DNA of 64,000 nucleotides from contig OY764876.1 of assembly GCA_963668595.1 (NCBI GenBank), forward strand, positions 1 through 64,000. Reading direction: 5' to 3'. Of this stretch, positions 44,011 to 52,295 are shown in pieces. The notes below the pieces were generated by a model. The model was not told the origin of the DNA and made no database searches. It saw only the letters and a program-made list of their open reading frames with translations. This DNA is from GWE2-42-39 sp963668595. Lineage in GTDB: Bacteria > Bacteroidota > Bacteroidia > Bacteroidales > Prolixibacteraceae. Made by a program: the position numbers and the translations under genes. Numbering within the stretch: the stretch's first letter is position 1; the number at the start of each line of letters is the position of its first letter.

Positions 44011-44553
44011 GTCCCAGCATCCTTTTTTCTAACCGCGAATAAACTCCTTTGTTTTTTTCTAAACAAGCATAAAATTTAATTTGCCCGAATAGGAGGATAA
44101 ATATGTTTATAAAAAGTTGAAAATGCAAATACTTTGGGTTGATTTTAATTGTGATTAATAGGCATCATTAAAAAATGAGAAACAGTTGTGTTGACGGAGT
44201 GTAGAGTAATTTATTGATTCAGTATTTGTTTGCATTATGTAATCGGGTGGTGGCGAAATGTGTTTTATTTATCTTTTTTTTGAAAAGTTTCACTTGGTAT
44301 TGTTGCTAAGTTTGAATCATGATTTGTTTTTTTGTTTAATTGAAATGCCGGCCTTGTTTCAATTTTTCAATATATTTCATTGTTTGTCAAACAATATATA
44401 TCAATGCATGTCTGAGTGCGAATTTTCTTCGTGTATAATTCTTGATGTTTTATCGCTACTTTTGCCACGTTTTTGAAAATGCAGTATAACACGGGCATAT
44501 TCAACGACTACAAAAGGGAGCGAATTTCATCGGGGATTTAAAACTGTATTCGG
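44011..44553. other. AT-rich intergenic region between divergent sigma-factor and EamA genes
   Basis: 543 bases with no convincing gene. An open frame at 44258-44476 (72 codons) is dominated by Phe, Leu and Cys with no family likeness and contains the promoter of the next gene, so I do not call it. No structured RNA or repeat seen. The -7 box at 44457-44464 faces the EamA gene. Confidence 0.6.
44457..44464 (+). promoter_or_regulatory. -7 promoter box for the EamA/YkgJ genes
   Basis: TACTTTTG matches TAnnTTTG, 90 bases before the ATG at 44554. Confidence 0.55.
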
Positions 44554-45462
44554 ATGAAGAATCAGAGTTGGGTATTTGTTGTGTCGGCTTTGCTGGCAAT
44601 GTTTTTTTGGAGTTTTTCATTTGTCTGGTTTAAGGTGGCTTATTTGTCATACAAACCAATGACGGTTATTTTATCGCGCTTGTTTCTGGCGACAGCGATT
44701 CTTTTTTTATTTGCCAAACTATCGGGTAAGTTTCAGCGCATTCAACGAGCTGATCTGAAAAACTTTGTTTTGCTGGCATTTTTCGAACCATTTCTGTATT
44801 TCATGGGCGAAAGCTATGGGTTGATGTATGTGTCATCAACGGTAGCAGCAGTAATTGTGGCAACTATTCCGCTAATGACTCCTTTTGTAGCCTGGTATTT
44901 TTTTCGCGAGCGTTTGTCATTGGCCAATAAAGTTGGGCTGGGCGTTTCGTTTTTTGGGGTTTGCATGGTGGTTTTTAACCAATCGTTAGAGCTGACGGCT
45001 AACCCGCTGGGGATGGGGCTGGAATTTATTGCCGTGCTTGCTGCTATTGGATTTCCTGTTTTGTTAAAAAAATTGAGTGCAAACTATCATACATTTACGA
45101 TTCTTACGTATCAGAATTTATTCGGAATGATCATGTTTTTCCCATTCTGGCTGGTACTTGAATCGTCTCATGTTGCAGAGGTCGGATTTCAGCCTGTTGC
45201 TTTTTATGCAATTGTGAAACTAGCTGTTTTTGCTTCAGCGCTGGCTTTTATCTTTTTTACGTATGCAGTAAAGCATTTGGGGGTGAATCGTACCAATGTA
45301 TTCATCAACCTGATCCCGGTATTTGTGGCAGTGTTGGCTTTTTTCATTCTTGGCGATCAATTAACTACCCAAAATATGGCAGGAATTGGAGTTGTGGTGG
45401 CAGGTTTATTTCTTTCTCAGATCAAAAAAAGAAAAACGAATGAAATTCATTCCGTACAATAA
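44554..45462 (+). CDS. EamA/DMT superfamily permease
   Basis: 302 residues with ten membrane segments in two EamA repeats (about 8-140 and 150-290). The first repeat has FFWSFSFVWFKVAYLSYKP, VAAVIVATIPLMTPFVAWYFFRERLS and GVGLSFFGV-like turns. The second has KHLGVNRTNVFINLIPVFVAVLAF and GDQLTTQNMAGIGVVVAGLF. The DMT family exports or imports metabolites; the substrate is unknown. Its last 23 bases overlap the start of the YkgJ-type gene, so the two are translationally linked. Confidence 0.9.
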   Translation: MKNQSWVFVVSALLAMFFWSFSFVWFKVAYLSYKPMTVILSRLFLATAILFLFAKLSGKFQRIQRADLKNFVLLAFFEPFLYFMGESYGLMYVSSTVAAVIVATIPLMTPFVAWYFFRERLSLANKVGLGVSFFGVCMVVFNQSLELTANPLGMGLEFIAVLAAIGFPVLLKKLSANYHTFTILTYQNLFGMIMFFPFWLVLESSHVAEVGFQPVAFYAIVKLAVFASALAFIFFTYAVKHLGVNRTNVFINLIPVFVAVLAFFILGDQLTTQNMAGIGVVVAGLFLSQIKKRKTNEIHSVQ

Positions 45463-45943
45463 GCCCGAAGAACTAAAAGAAATGACTGCGAACCGGAAAC
45501 AGGAATTTTCGCTGTTATTCAAGAAACTGAAAAAGAAAAAGCCGGCTTCGCTTGATGATGTTGTTCATCAGTTACACGAAGATGCTTTCGATCAGTTTGA
45601 TTGCCTCACCTGTGCGAATTGTTGCAGTAGTATCAGTCCGATTGTGACAGACAAAGATGTGGAACGTTTGTCGCGTCATTTGCGAATGAAAGCTGTTGAT
45701 TTTATTGCCCAATATTTATATGTAGATGACGACGGAGATTACGTTTTTCAGCAAACGCCTTGTCCGTTTCTGATGTCGGATAATTATTGCATGGTTTACG
45801 AGCAGCGGCCCAAAGCTTGTCGCGAATATCCGCATACCGACCGCAAACGGTTTGTGCAGATTTTAAATCTGACTCACAAAAATTGTGAAGTTTGCCCGGT
45901 GGTGTATGCAATAACAGATGAATTAACGCGCCGCGATCTGTAG
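45440..45943 (+). CDS. YkgJ family cysteine-cluster protein
   Basis: 167 residues from the ATG at 45440. Cysteines are arranged as in the YkgJ/UPF0153 zinc- or iron-binding family: FDCLTCANCCSSISP near residue 54, TPCPFLMSDNYCMVYEQRPKACREYP around 110-135, and NCEVCPVV near the end. The family probably binds an iron-sulfur cluster or zinc; its biochemical role is unknown. The coding region overlaps the permease gene upstream by 23 bases. Confidence 0.88.
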   Translation: MKFIPYNKPEELKEMTANRKQEFSLLFKKLKKKKPASLDDVVHQLHEDAFDQFDCLTCANCCSSISPIVTDKDVERLSRHLRMKAVDFIAQYLYVDDDGDYVFQQTPCPFLMSDNYCMVYEQRPKACREYPHTDRKRFVQILNLTHKNCEVCPVVYAITDELTRRDL

Positions 45944-46031
45944 TTGATCCAATTTTATACTTCCTTACTTCGCGAATATCAACGAATTATTAAGACCTTG
46001 TTGCGGATGATTGTGGCTTCGAGTAAAGAAT

Positions 46032-46039
46032 TATTTTTG
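46032..46039 (+). promoter_or_regulatory. -7 promoter box for the acetate permease gene
   Basis: TATTTTTG followed by CCGCCG, 27 bases before the ATG at 46067. Confidence 0.6.
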
Positions 46040-46066
46040 CCGCCGAAAAAATAATAAAAACTGACG

Positions 46067-46636
46067 ATGAATCATTCGAAATTAGGAAACCCGGCAGTAG
46101 TAGGACTTGCCGGATTTGGATTAACAACGCTCTTGTTGCAATTCCATAACATTGGCATTTGTGGATTGGGTCCAGTTGTGTCAATGGGATTTATTTTTGG
46201 AGGACTGGCTCAAATGATTGCTGGTTTGCTGGAGCAAAAAACAGGTAATAATTTTGGTTTTGCTGCATTTACCAGCTACGGCGCATTTTGGATTGGTTTG
46301 GGTATCATTTGGATGCTAAATCATTACGGCGTGTATCAGTCTTCGGCTACTGATGTTGGCTTTTATTTGTTGGCCTGGACATTTTTTACCGCTATTTTGT
46401 GGGTGGGCTCGTGGTTTATCCATTCAGCAATGGCTATTACTTTTACTACTTTGCTGATGGGATTCATCTTGCTTGATCTGGGGCACTTCGGATTTCCTCA
46501 AATGAATGTGGCTGCTGGCTATGTGCTCATTATTTGTGCACTTAGTGCGTGGTATATGATGGCTGCTATTATTTTGAATGAATTAGCCGGACGCGAACTG
46601 TTAAAAACAGGAAAAGCCTGGGCGAAAAAGGCATAG
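46067..46636 (+). CDS. Acetate uptake transporter, GPR1/FUN34/YaaH (SatP) family
   Basis: 189 residues with six membrane segments. The family signature NPAVVGLAGFGLTTLLL opens the protein. MGFIFGGLAQMIAGLLEQKTGNNFG and FTSYGAFWIG are equally typical. SatP relatives take up acetate or succinate with protons. It has its own promoter box. Downstream stands a MITE-like inverted repeat that may also end transcription. Confidence 0.93.
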   Translation: MNHSKLGNPAVVGLAGFGLTTLLLQFHNIGICGLGPVVSMGFIFGGLAQMIAGLLEQKTGNNFGFAAFTSYGAFWIGLGIIWMLNHYGVYQSSATDVGFYLLAWTFFTAILWVGSWFIHSAMAITFTTLLMGFILLDLGHFGFPQMNVAAGYVLIICALSAWYMMAAIILNELAGRELLKTGKAWAKKA

Positions 46637-46656
46637 GTTTTATTTTGCTTTTGTTG

Positions 46657-46794
46657 AAAGTGGCTGTCTAAAAAGTCTGCTGCTTTGTCATCCTGAGCAA
46701 AGCGAAGGATCTCTAAGTTCTAATAATGAGATGTTTCGTTTGCGCTCAATATGACAGGTAGAATGATTTAATCACTTTTTGGACAGCCTCTTTT
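46657..46794. mobile_element. MITE-like element with 17-base terminal inverted repeats
   Basis: The left end GTGGCTGTCTAAAAAGT (46660-46676) and right end ACTTTTTGGACAGCCTC (46774-46790) are inverted repeats with two mismatches, and the match extends weakly beyond both. Inside, TGTCATCCTGAGC (about 46687) pairs with GCTCAATATGACA (about 46743), so nearly the whole 131 bases can fold on itself. There is no coding sequence. The motif GAGGCTGTCCAAAAAGT with TGTCATCCTGAGC-type interior is, as I recall, a dispersed repeat in Bacteroidota genomes. No target duplication is obvious. Confidence 0.75.
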
Positions 46795-46925
46795 TTGTTT
46801 TCATCCGATTTGTTATTCTTTGCATAAAAGGAACATATTTACAAAAAAAAGTTTCTCGGAAGTTAAAAAATGATTAATCGTTTCTGATTATAAGTGTAAA
46901 ACGATGCGGATAAAGTTGTAGCTGT

Positions 46926-46933
46926 TACTTTTG
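46926..46933 (+). promoter_or_regulatory. -7 promoter box for the small lipoprotein gene
   Basis: TACTTTTG matches TAnnTTTG, 23 bases before the ATG at 46957; it overlaps and so rules out the in-frame GTG at 46933. Confidence 0.6.
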
Positions 46934-46956
46934 TGTTCCAAAGAAAACAGAACAAC

Positions 46957-47379
46957 ATGAAACGTATCAGAAATTTATTCCTGCTTTGGATGGGATTGTC
47001 TTTTTTTGCTTGTAGTGATAGTAATGAAGATACTTTGCCTATCGATAATTCGTTATTTGGTATTGAATACATTCAGATCAATGGACATAATTTTGGTTTG
47101 AAAGAGAACAGCTTTCTGATTGATGCTGATCAGGAGACAAAGCTGGTCGTTACCGGAACTTCCTATTCCAATTCCCGCATTACCACTGACTATACGTGGT
47201 GGAACTCCTCCGAAAAATCAATTCAATCGGTTTATTTGTATAGCAAAAATGAACATGCACAGGTTCGTTACGAGGAAAAAGAAACTGACGGAAGAAAAAC
47301 GTATTGCATCATTGTTTCGTTGACAAAACCAGTAGCTGAAGTTCGCTATACGATTACGGCATTGTTTCGTGAAGAATAA
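46957..47379 (+). CDS. Small lipoprotein of unknown function
   Basis: 140 residues. The N-terminus MKRIRNLFLLWMGLSFFACSDSNED is a lipoprotein signal with lipobox FFAC, here given without more context; the cysteine is residue 19. The following SDSNED is acidic, as in surface-exposed Bacteroidota lipoproteins. The rest (DYTWWNSSEKSIQSVYLYS, KTYCIIVSL, EVRYTITALF) suggests a beta-rich domain. I do not recognise a family. It stands convergent to gldB, 25 bases from its end. Confidence 0.75.
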   Translation: MKRIRNLFLLWMGLSFFACSDSNEDTLPIDNSLFGIEYIQINGHNFGLKENSFLIDADQETKLVVTGTSYSNSRITTDYTWWNSSEKSIQSVYLYSKNEHAQVRYEEKETDGRKTYCIIVSLTKPVAEVRYTITALFREE

Positions 47380-47404
47380 TTTGCAATGTGAAGTTATCTG
47401 GATT

Positions 47405-48400
47405 TTATTCAGGATAATAGCCCGATTGATTTAATATTTCCTGGTGATTCGAATTTTCCATTAATTGCGACAGGCTGACTTGCGGATTTTTCTTCATGTA
47501 GGCACGTACAATTTGCCAGCCCAACCACACTCCGGTGCGTCCCGGCGATTCGGCGGTGAATGAGCTGGTGTACGGACTGTCACTGGTGTAGCGTTTTATG
47601 TCCATGCGGTGGTTCGAGTAAAGTAGTTTTTGTTCGGCCAGATAAGTCCACATCCCCGCTTCGCTTGCATTACAGAAATCAAGCTGTTTGCTGCTGAATC
47701 CGATTTTCAGACTATCAGGCATGTCGGGAATCATTGCATCAACAAAATACATGATTTTTCCTTCGTAAATCATTTGACTGAGTAGATTTCCCGATTCTTC
47801 ATTTTTTGGAAATTCGGTCTGAGCCCAGGCCTTCATCGTTTCAGGAACGATGTTTTCCGGATTCATGCGTTTGCGTTTGTATTCGGGTAAACCTAACTGT
47901 GCATAATAGCTGCACGAACTGCCCATAAATTTATCGAGACTGATACCGATCAGATTATCCGACGTAATAATTGATTGGTTGAATCCCGAAATGCAGCTTA
48001 CAATTTGAGGTACTGTGTCTTTGGGGAAATAATATTTGTAATGACGAAAGGCTTCTGTTAAATCGTTTTCCAATTTTCTTTGATCGATCCGTTTATTGGT
48101 TAATTCTTTCAGATGAACAATTAATGTATCGGAGGCAAAACGTTGCAGTCCTTCCATAAAACCGGTATCGCCGGGAGCTCCAATCCAAATCATACGCTGT
48201 GTAAACAAATGAAAGAAGTCGCCGTATTTCGAATCCAATTGAGCAACTACTGACGAATCGATGGGCTGCTTTAATAAATCATCCGAAAACGATTTGATCT
48301 CTGTTTTTACCACCACATTTGATACATCTACTTTCAGCGGGTTCCGGCTGCATGCCGTAGTTACCACAATCAGGATAAGAAAAAAATATACCTTCTTCAT
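47405..48400 (-). CDS. gldB: Gliding motility lipoprotein GldB
   Basis: 331 residues with a lipoprotein signal peptide (lipobox TTAC, Cys17). It contains the GldB-like pattern FFHLFTQRMIWIGAPGD, SDNLIGISLDKFMGSSCSYYAQLGLPEYKRKRM near residue 150 (seen as ISLDKFMGS and YKRKRMNPENIVP), SGNLLSQMIYEGKIMYFVDA and the end PGRTGVWLGWQIVRAYM. GldB is needed for gliding and associated with type IX secretion in Flavobacterium, and homologues occur in many non-gliding Bacteroidota. It is alone here, with no other gld gene adjacent; a GldF-GldG fusion lies at 57552-59963. Confidence 0.9.
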   Translation of the reverse strand: MKKVYFFLILIVVTTACSRNPLKVDVSNVVVKTEIKSFSDDLLKQPIDSSVVAQLDSKYGDFFHLFTQRMIWIGAPGDTGFMEGLQRFASDTLIVHLKELTNKRIDQRKLENDLTEAFRHYKYYFPKDTVPQIVSCISGFNQSIITSDNLIGISLDKFMGSSCSYYAQLGLPEYKRKRMNPENIVPETMKAWAQTEFPKNEESGNLLSQMIYEGKIMYFVDAMIPDMPDSLKIGFSSKQLDFCNASEAGMWTYLAEQKLLYSNHRMDIKRYTSDSPYTSSFTAESPGRTGVWLGWQIVRAYMKKNPQVSLSQLMENSNHQEILNQSGYYPE

Positions 48401-48608
48401 GTTGTAAAATTCCAGTTCATTTAAGAATCAAAAATATGGCGAAAAACAAACCGTATCGTAATTCTGCCTTATTAGTTCAGTTTTCTGTCAAACATTTGTA
48501 CGTAGCAAATCCGATATTATTGTCTATTTAAAATTATTATTCGAGATTTGCAGTGTACAAAACTAAGCGATTTTGTCGTTTGTTCTAAAAACAACTAAAA
48601 ATCAGAAA

Positions 48609-49271
48609 ATGAAGCGCTATTTTTTTACCCTCATGTTATTGTGCGCTGCTGTGGCAGTAATGGCACAATCGCGCATCGGTCTTTCATTTACAGGAAGTCC
48701 GTCGCTAAACTGGATGAGTTCGGATAACAAACAGGTAATAAAAGGCTCGTCGTTGCTGGGCTACGACTTTGGTATTCATGCCGATTTCTTTCTTACTGAA
48801 GAAGAACGCTATTCAGTAACTACCGGAATACTGATTACCAATGCCGGAGGCGAATTGGAATATCGCACTACTGCGCCATTTCGCTTTGCTTCGGAAATGC
48901 TTGAACCAGCGACAAAAGTCAAATATTTTGTGCGTTACCTGGAAATTCCTGCGGCGATTAAAATGAAAACCAGCCAATTTCATCGCACTACTTTTTGGGG
49001 GCAGTTTGGCCTGTCGGGGATGTTGAATATAGGAACCAAAGGAAGCAGCAATGATGAGGTGCTGGATAAAACCAATATTAACGACGAGGTGAAAATGTTT
49101 AATCTTGCGCTGAATGTTGGTTTCGGGTTTGAATATGACTTAGGTGGCAAAAATGCAATTACTACCGGTCTGGTATTTAAAAATGGACTGGTTGACGTAA
49201 CCAGCAATGCCGATATTTCGGATAAAACCATCATCAACAGTTTGAGCTTAAATTTGGGGATTGTTTTCTGA
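48609..49271 (+). CDS. Small outer-membrane beta-barrel (PorT-like) protein
   Basis: 220 residues from the ATG at 48609. A signal peptide of about 20 residues ends AVMAQ. The mature part has alternating strands typical of the outer-membrane PorT/OMP_b-brl_2 family: IGLSFTGSPSLNWM, GYDFGIHADFFLTEEERYS, VKYFVRYLEIPAAIKMK, LALNVGFGFEYDL and a C-terminal LSLNLGIVF. The YFVRYLEIPAAIKMK segment is typical of this family. The role is unknown. It is divergent from gldB, separated by about 200 bases. Confidence 0.82.
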   Translation: MKRYFFTLMLLCAAVAVMAQSRIGLSFTGSPSLNWMSSDNKQVIKGSSLLGYDFGIHADFFLTEEERYSVTTGILITNAGGELEYRTTAPFRFASEMLEPATKVKYFVRYLEIPAAIKMKTSQFHRTTFWGQFGLSGMLNIGTKGSSNDEVLDKTNINDEVKMFNLALNVGFGFEYDLGGKNAITTGLVFKNGLVDVTSNADISDKTIINSLSLNLGIVF

Positions 49272-49405
49272 TTATTGTTTCGCCTGATGCGAATAGTCCA
49301 TTTGGTGTTGGCTGAATTTGTTTTGTTGCGGAGTTTCGTCCTTTTTTAATGGACTAAACCAAATAGGGGAGAGTTTGTAGAAAGTTATTTTGAAAATAAA
49401 GACAG

Positions 49406-51049
49406 ATGAAAATTGCACTGGCCCAGTTGAATTACCACATTGGTAATTTTGAACAGAATACAGAAAAAATTATCCGACATATAAAACAGGCCCAAACGGA
49501 AGGTGCCGATTTAGTCGTTTTTTCCGAATTATCAGTTACTGGTTATTATCCGCACGATTTGCTCGAACGCAAAGAATTTATTAGTCGTGCTGAAAAAGCG
49601 GTTGCCGAAATAGCCCGTCATTGCGTCGGAATTGCTGCGATTGTGGGAAGTCCGGTAATTAATCAGAACAGTCGGGGGAAACAACTTTATAATGCCGCCT
49701 TATTTTTAAACGAAGGAAAAGTGCAGGCAATGCATTATAAATCGTTGCTCCCTACCTATGATATTTTCGATGAATACAGACATTTTGAACCCAATCGCGA
49801 TTTTTTCCTTACTGAGTACAAGGGAAAAAAATTGGCCATTACTGTGTGCGAAGATTTGTGGGAAGAACAAGAGGTGCAAAACGAATTTGGCAAAGAAAAA
49901 CTTTACCAAATTTCGCCACTAAAGGAACTGTCGAAGTTAGATCCTGATCTGGTAATTAACATTTCTGCTTCTCCGTTTTCGTATAATCAGGAAGATTCGC
50001 GCAAAAAGATATTGGTGAAAAATGCCATTCGTTATAATTTGCCGATTGTTTATGTGAACCAAATTGGAGCACAAACCGAAATTATTTTTGATGGAGGTTC
50101 CTGTTTTCTGAATGCAAAAGGAGAAACCTTGGTCGAGATGAATTATTTCGACGAAGATTTTCAGATTATCGATACTGAAAAAACTACTCAATACTTGCAA
50201 AAACCTGCCGATACAATTGAAAAAATGTATCGGGCGCTGGTGCTCGGTATTCGCGATTATTTCCGCAAGTGTGGTTTTCGCCGTGCAACACTTGGCCTTT
50301 CCGGAGGGATCGACTCTGCGCTTACTTTGGTTTTGGCTGTTGAAGCCCTTGGACGCGAAAATGTACGCGTGTTGCTCATGCCGTCGCGGTTTTCGTCTGA
50401 TCACAGTGTGGCCGATGCAATTGCTCTGGCCAATAATCTGGATGTACAGTACGATATTGTTCCAATTCAGGAACCGGTTGATGCATTTCAACAATGTTTG
50501 GCTCCCTTGTTTGGCGACTTACCTCATGATATTACCGAAGAAAATATTCAGGCCCGGGCAAGAGGTGTTTTCATTATGGCTTTGTCGAATAAATTTGGGC
50601 ATATTGTGCTCAATACAACAAATAAGAGTGAATGTGCGGTGGGCTACGGAACGCTTTATGGCGACATGAATGGAGGCCTGGCTGTATTGGGTGATGTGTA
50701 TAAAACAGATGTATTCCGGATGTCGCGCTGGATCAATCGTGAACAGGAAATTATTCCGGAAAATACAATATTGAAGCCGCCGTCAGCCGAATTGCGTCCT
50801 GATCAGAAAGATACCGATTCACTGCCTGACTACGATATTCTCGATCAGATTTTATTTCACTACATTGAGCGGAATCAGTCTCCTGAAGAAATTATTACCC
50901 GCGGATTCGATGAGGCAACGGTTCGTAGAACAGTTCGTATGGTTAACAACAACGAATACAAACGGTTTCAGGCAGCACCTATTTTGCGTGTCAGTTCAAA
51001 AGCTTTTGGTTTTGGACGAAAAATGCCTTTGGTTGCCCGGTACGATTAA
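49406..51049 (+). CDS. nadE: Glutamine-dependent NAD+ synthetase
   Basis: 547 residues in two domains. The N-terminal nitrilase-type glutaminase (1-260) has FSELSVTGYYPHDL (Glu), MHYKSLLPTYDIFDEYRHF (Lys) and ITVCEDLWEE (nucleophilic Cys). The C-terminal synthetase (280-547) has the PP-loop LGLSGGIDSALTL, NTTNKSECAVGYGTLYGDMNGG and KPPSAELRPDQKDTDSLPDYD. It amidates nicotinic acid adenine dinucleotide to NAD using glutamine. Length is normal for the two-domain type. A long hairpin follows the gene at 51096-51146. Confidence 0.96.
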   Translation: MKIALAQLNYHIGNFEQNTEKIIRHIKQAQTEGADLVVFSELSVTGYYPHDLLERKEFISRAEKAVAEIARHCVGIAAIVGSPVINQNSRGKQLYNAALFLNEGKVQAMHYKSLLPTYDIFDEYRHFEPNRDFFLTEYKGKKLAITVCEDLWEEQEVQNEFGKEKLYQISPLKELSKLDPDLVINISASPFSYNQEDSRKKILVKNAIRYNLPIVYVNQIGAQTEIIFDGGSCFLNAKGETLVEMNYFDEDFQIIDTEKTTQYLQKPADTIEKMYRALVLGIRDYFRKCGFRRATLGLSGGIDSALTLVLAVEALGRENVRVLLMPSRFSSDHSVADAIALANNLDVQYDIVPIQEPVDAFQQCLAPLFGDLPHDITEENIQARARGVFIMALSNKFGHIVLNTTNKSECAVGYGTLYGDMNGGLAVLGDVYKTDVFRMSRWINREQEIIPENTILKPPSAELRPDQKDTDSLPDYDILDQILFHYIERNQSPEEIITRGFDEATVRRTVRMVNNNEYKRFQAAPILRVSSKAFGFGRKMPLVARYD

Positions 51050-51419
51050 TTTAGTTTGTTTTCATGCCTGTTTGGAATTTTACATTAGTCATTTGTGGTC
51101 ATTTGATAGTTATTCGGTTGTCATTTCCCGGCAACTTAATGGCTATCAAATGACAATTGAATGACTTTTGTGGCATTCGGCAATATTAAGTGGATTCATT
51201 TTTTTGCAGTGAAGGATTTTTCTCTATCTTAAAAAAATGCAAACAATAGCTGTTTTAGCCTTCTGATTTACTGTTAGTGAGGCTGATTTTTTCTGTAAAT
51301 ATTCGTTTGTAGCCTTGTAATTATCAATAGTACAGAATGTTCTAAATACGTGTTAAAATCATTTTATTTTTCGCAAAAATACTTACCTTTGATGCTGTAA
51401 AACATGTAAATGAGAACTT
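51050..51419. other. Intergenic region after nadE with a long hairpin of GTCATT units
   Basis: 370 bases. GTCATTTGATAG (51098-51109) is a perfect inverted match to CTATCAAATGAC (51133-51144). The stem extends to 17 pairs if two G-U pairs are allowed, with a 23-base loop. GTCATT also occurs at 51088, 51098 and 51120, and its complement at 51139 and 51150. No poly-T follows, so it is not a standard terminator. A -7 box for the next gene is at 51384-51391. Confidence 0.6.
51384..51391 (+). promoter_or_regulatory. -7 promoter box for the Crp/Fnr-type regulator gene
   Basis: TACCTTTG matches TAnnTTTG, 28 bases before the ATG at 51420. Confidence 0.6.
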
Positions 51420-52121
51420 ATGTTGAATCACGAAATGGGGATCAAAGAAATTCTTGAAAATCCAAAATCAATTTTTAGTTTACTGAGCCCCGAAGAAAAA
51501 GAAGAGTTTCGAACTACAATCTCACTTACTAATTATCGAAAAGGTGAATTCATCTTTAAAGAAGGTGACCGTCCTAGTGGTTTATTGATTTTGGTGGACG
51601 GAAAAGTGAAATTATTCAAAGAAGGTTTTGGCGGCCGGGAGCAAATTATCCGAATGTCGAGATCACTTGGAATGATTGGCTATCGTGCTTTGCTGGCTGG
51701 CGAACATCACATCGCATCCGCCGTAACATTGGATGATTCAGTTGTGGGCTACATCAGCCCCGATTTATTCCTGAATAAATTTCTACGCAATCCCGATTTT
51801 GCAATCCGTTTGGTGAAAAAAATGGCCACCGAACTCGGATTTGCCAATTCGCGTACAGTAACACTTACTCAGAAGCATATTCGCGGGCGTTTGGCCGAAT
51901 CTATTCTTCTTTTAAAAGATAAATACGGATTTGAAAACGACGGGACAACTTTAAAGGTTTATATTTCGAGAGAAGATATTGCCAACCTTTCGAACATGAC
52001 CACCAGTAATGCAATCCGAACTCTTTCAACTTTTGCAGGCGAAAAAGTGATTGCTATTGACGGACGCAAAATCCGTATTCTGGACGTGCAAAAATTGGAA
52101 AAAATAAGCAAACTGGGCTAA
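51420..52121 (+). CDS. Crp/Fnr family transcriptional regulator
   Basis: 233 residues. The N-terminal cyclic-nucleotide-binding fold (about 20-140) has YRKGEFIFKEGDRPSGLLILVDGKVKLFKEG and the GGREQIIRMSRSLGMIGYRALLAGEHH turn (parts of the CNMP beta-roll). The C-terminal winged helix includes VYISREDIANLSNMTTSNAIRTLSTF, the DNA-recognition helix-turn-helix. There are no N-terminal Fnr cysteines, so it is not an oxygen-sensing iron-sulfur Fnr. The ligand and the regulon are unknown. Confidence 0.92.
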   Translation: MLNHEMGIKEILENPKSIFSLLSPEEKEEFRTTISLTNYRKGEFIFKEGDRPSGLLILVDGKVKLFKEGFGGREQIIRMSRSLGMIGYRALLAGEHHIASAVTLDDSVVGYISPDLFLNKFLRNPDFAIRLVKKMATELGFANSRTVTLTQKHIRGRLAESILLLKDKYGFENDGTTLKVYISREDIANLSNMTTSNAIRTLSTFAGEKVIAIDGRKIRILDVQKLEKISKLG

Positions 52122-52267
52122 TCCTATCATTTGGTTTGTTGGTGTATTGGGATGAATAAAAAGAATTTTTTATCCCGCTCAATGTTAATTTTAACCTTTT
52201 TAAGTGTTGAAAATAGGACAATTGCGACGCTTTTTGCTAAATAAGTGTATAAACCGAACAATTAAAC

Positions 52268-52275
52268 TACCTTTG
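52268..52275 (+). promoter_or_regulatory. -7 promoter box for the DEAD-box helicase gene
   Basis: TACCTTTG followed by CCGCCC, 20 bases before the ATG at 52296. Confidence 0.6.
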
Positions 52276-52295
52276 CCGCCCATTAAATAACATAC

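Noticed and set aside
44258..44476. Open frame of 72 codons in the gap before the EamA gene
   Set aside because: Composition is mostly Phe, Leu and Cys with no recognisable family, there is no promoter box before it, and its end contains the -7 box of the next gene.
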